Below are positions 63,749 through 64,000 of a stretch of DNA of 64,000 nt, piece after piece; position 1 is the first letter of the stretch; every line of letters begins with the position of its first letter. The position numbers and the translations under genes are program-made. Source of the stretch: Amorphochlora amoebiformis (taxonomy: Eukaryota; Cercozoa; Chlorarachniophyceae); NCBI GenBank assembly GCA_054601695.1, contig BAAHQB010000214.1, positions 1-64,000 of the forward strand, in the 5' to 3' direction. The notes beneath the pieces were generated by a model. That model was not told the DNA's origin. It was given only the letters and a program-made list of their open reading frames with translations, and ran no database searches.

Positions 63749-64000
63749 GTAACTAATAATATACACATTTATACATATGTTTGCGTTCATGTGCATATTA
63801 AACATGTATATATTTGTACATATATTATTACTCAGGATTCACTGGTGTGTATGTGTATACATACACATACATATACATATACATATATATACATATATAC
63901 ATACATATATATAAAATGTATATATATGTATAATATATATGTATAGTCTATATTCTATGTACATTGTATACGTGTGTATATCCACATGCATATGGAAATC

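Overview
This is a nuclear, spliced, eukaryotic window, most likely from a free-living or parasitic protist; I cannot place it more precisely. Supporting signs are GT-AG introns in every gene, two mitochondrial nuclear-encoded proteins, TTAGGG-type interstitial telomere tracts, and standard-code stops (TAA, TAG and TGA all end recognisable genes). Perhaps two thirds of the window is (TA)n or TA-derived microsatellite. Nearly all long open frames reading YIYIYI come from it and are not genes. The real genes are small exon islands, typically 30-150 nt, between TA tracts. I rebuilt them by hand from splice sites, phase continuity and family motifs.

Left part (1-15.6 kb), all on the plus strand: a 2-oxoglutarate/Fe(II) oxygenase (860-3995, 5' end not found); a VHL beta-domain-like protein (about 4792-7198); a small unrecognised gene (7188-9216); degenerate telomere tracts (10.1-11.1 kb); an unrecognised gene split by a G-rich minisatellite (11182-12394); and a small Trp-rich unrecognised gene (12794-13305). 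A CRE-like tandem repeat lies at 14.7 kb.

Right part (15.6-64 kb): eight genes in four head-to-head pairs with about 120-240 bp between start codons. They are a caprin-like RNA-binding protein (minus, 15639-17986) with a glutathione S-transferase-like protein (plus, 18223-26437); the Rieske iron-sulfur protein of complex III (minus, 27451-28278) with mitochondrial processing peptidase beta (plus, 28483-30997); an IQCH-like IQ/ATP-grasp protein (minus, 32730-59379, about 42 recovered exons) with LSM2 (plus, 59520-59922); and a secreted ML-domain-like protein (minus, 61394-61931) with DENND10/FAM45-like (plus, 62100 to beyond the right edge).

Introns fall into two classes: compact ones of about 45-80 nt, often 50-58, and introns expanded to hundreds of bases by (TA)n. 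The most unusual feature is that many exon edges, 30-75 bp with their splice site, are repeated locally as truncated copies with (TA)n on both sides. This is seen in the oxygenase, VHL-like, small unknown, GST-like and IQCH-like genes. It suggests a recurrent duplication process tied to TA arrays and could be a source of decoy exons.
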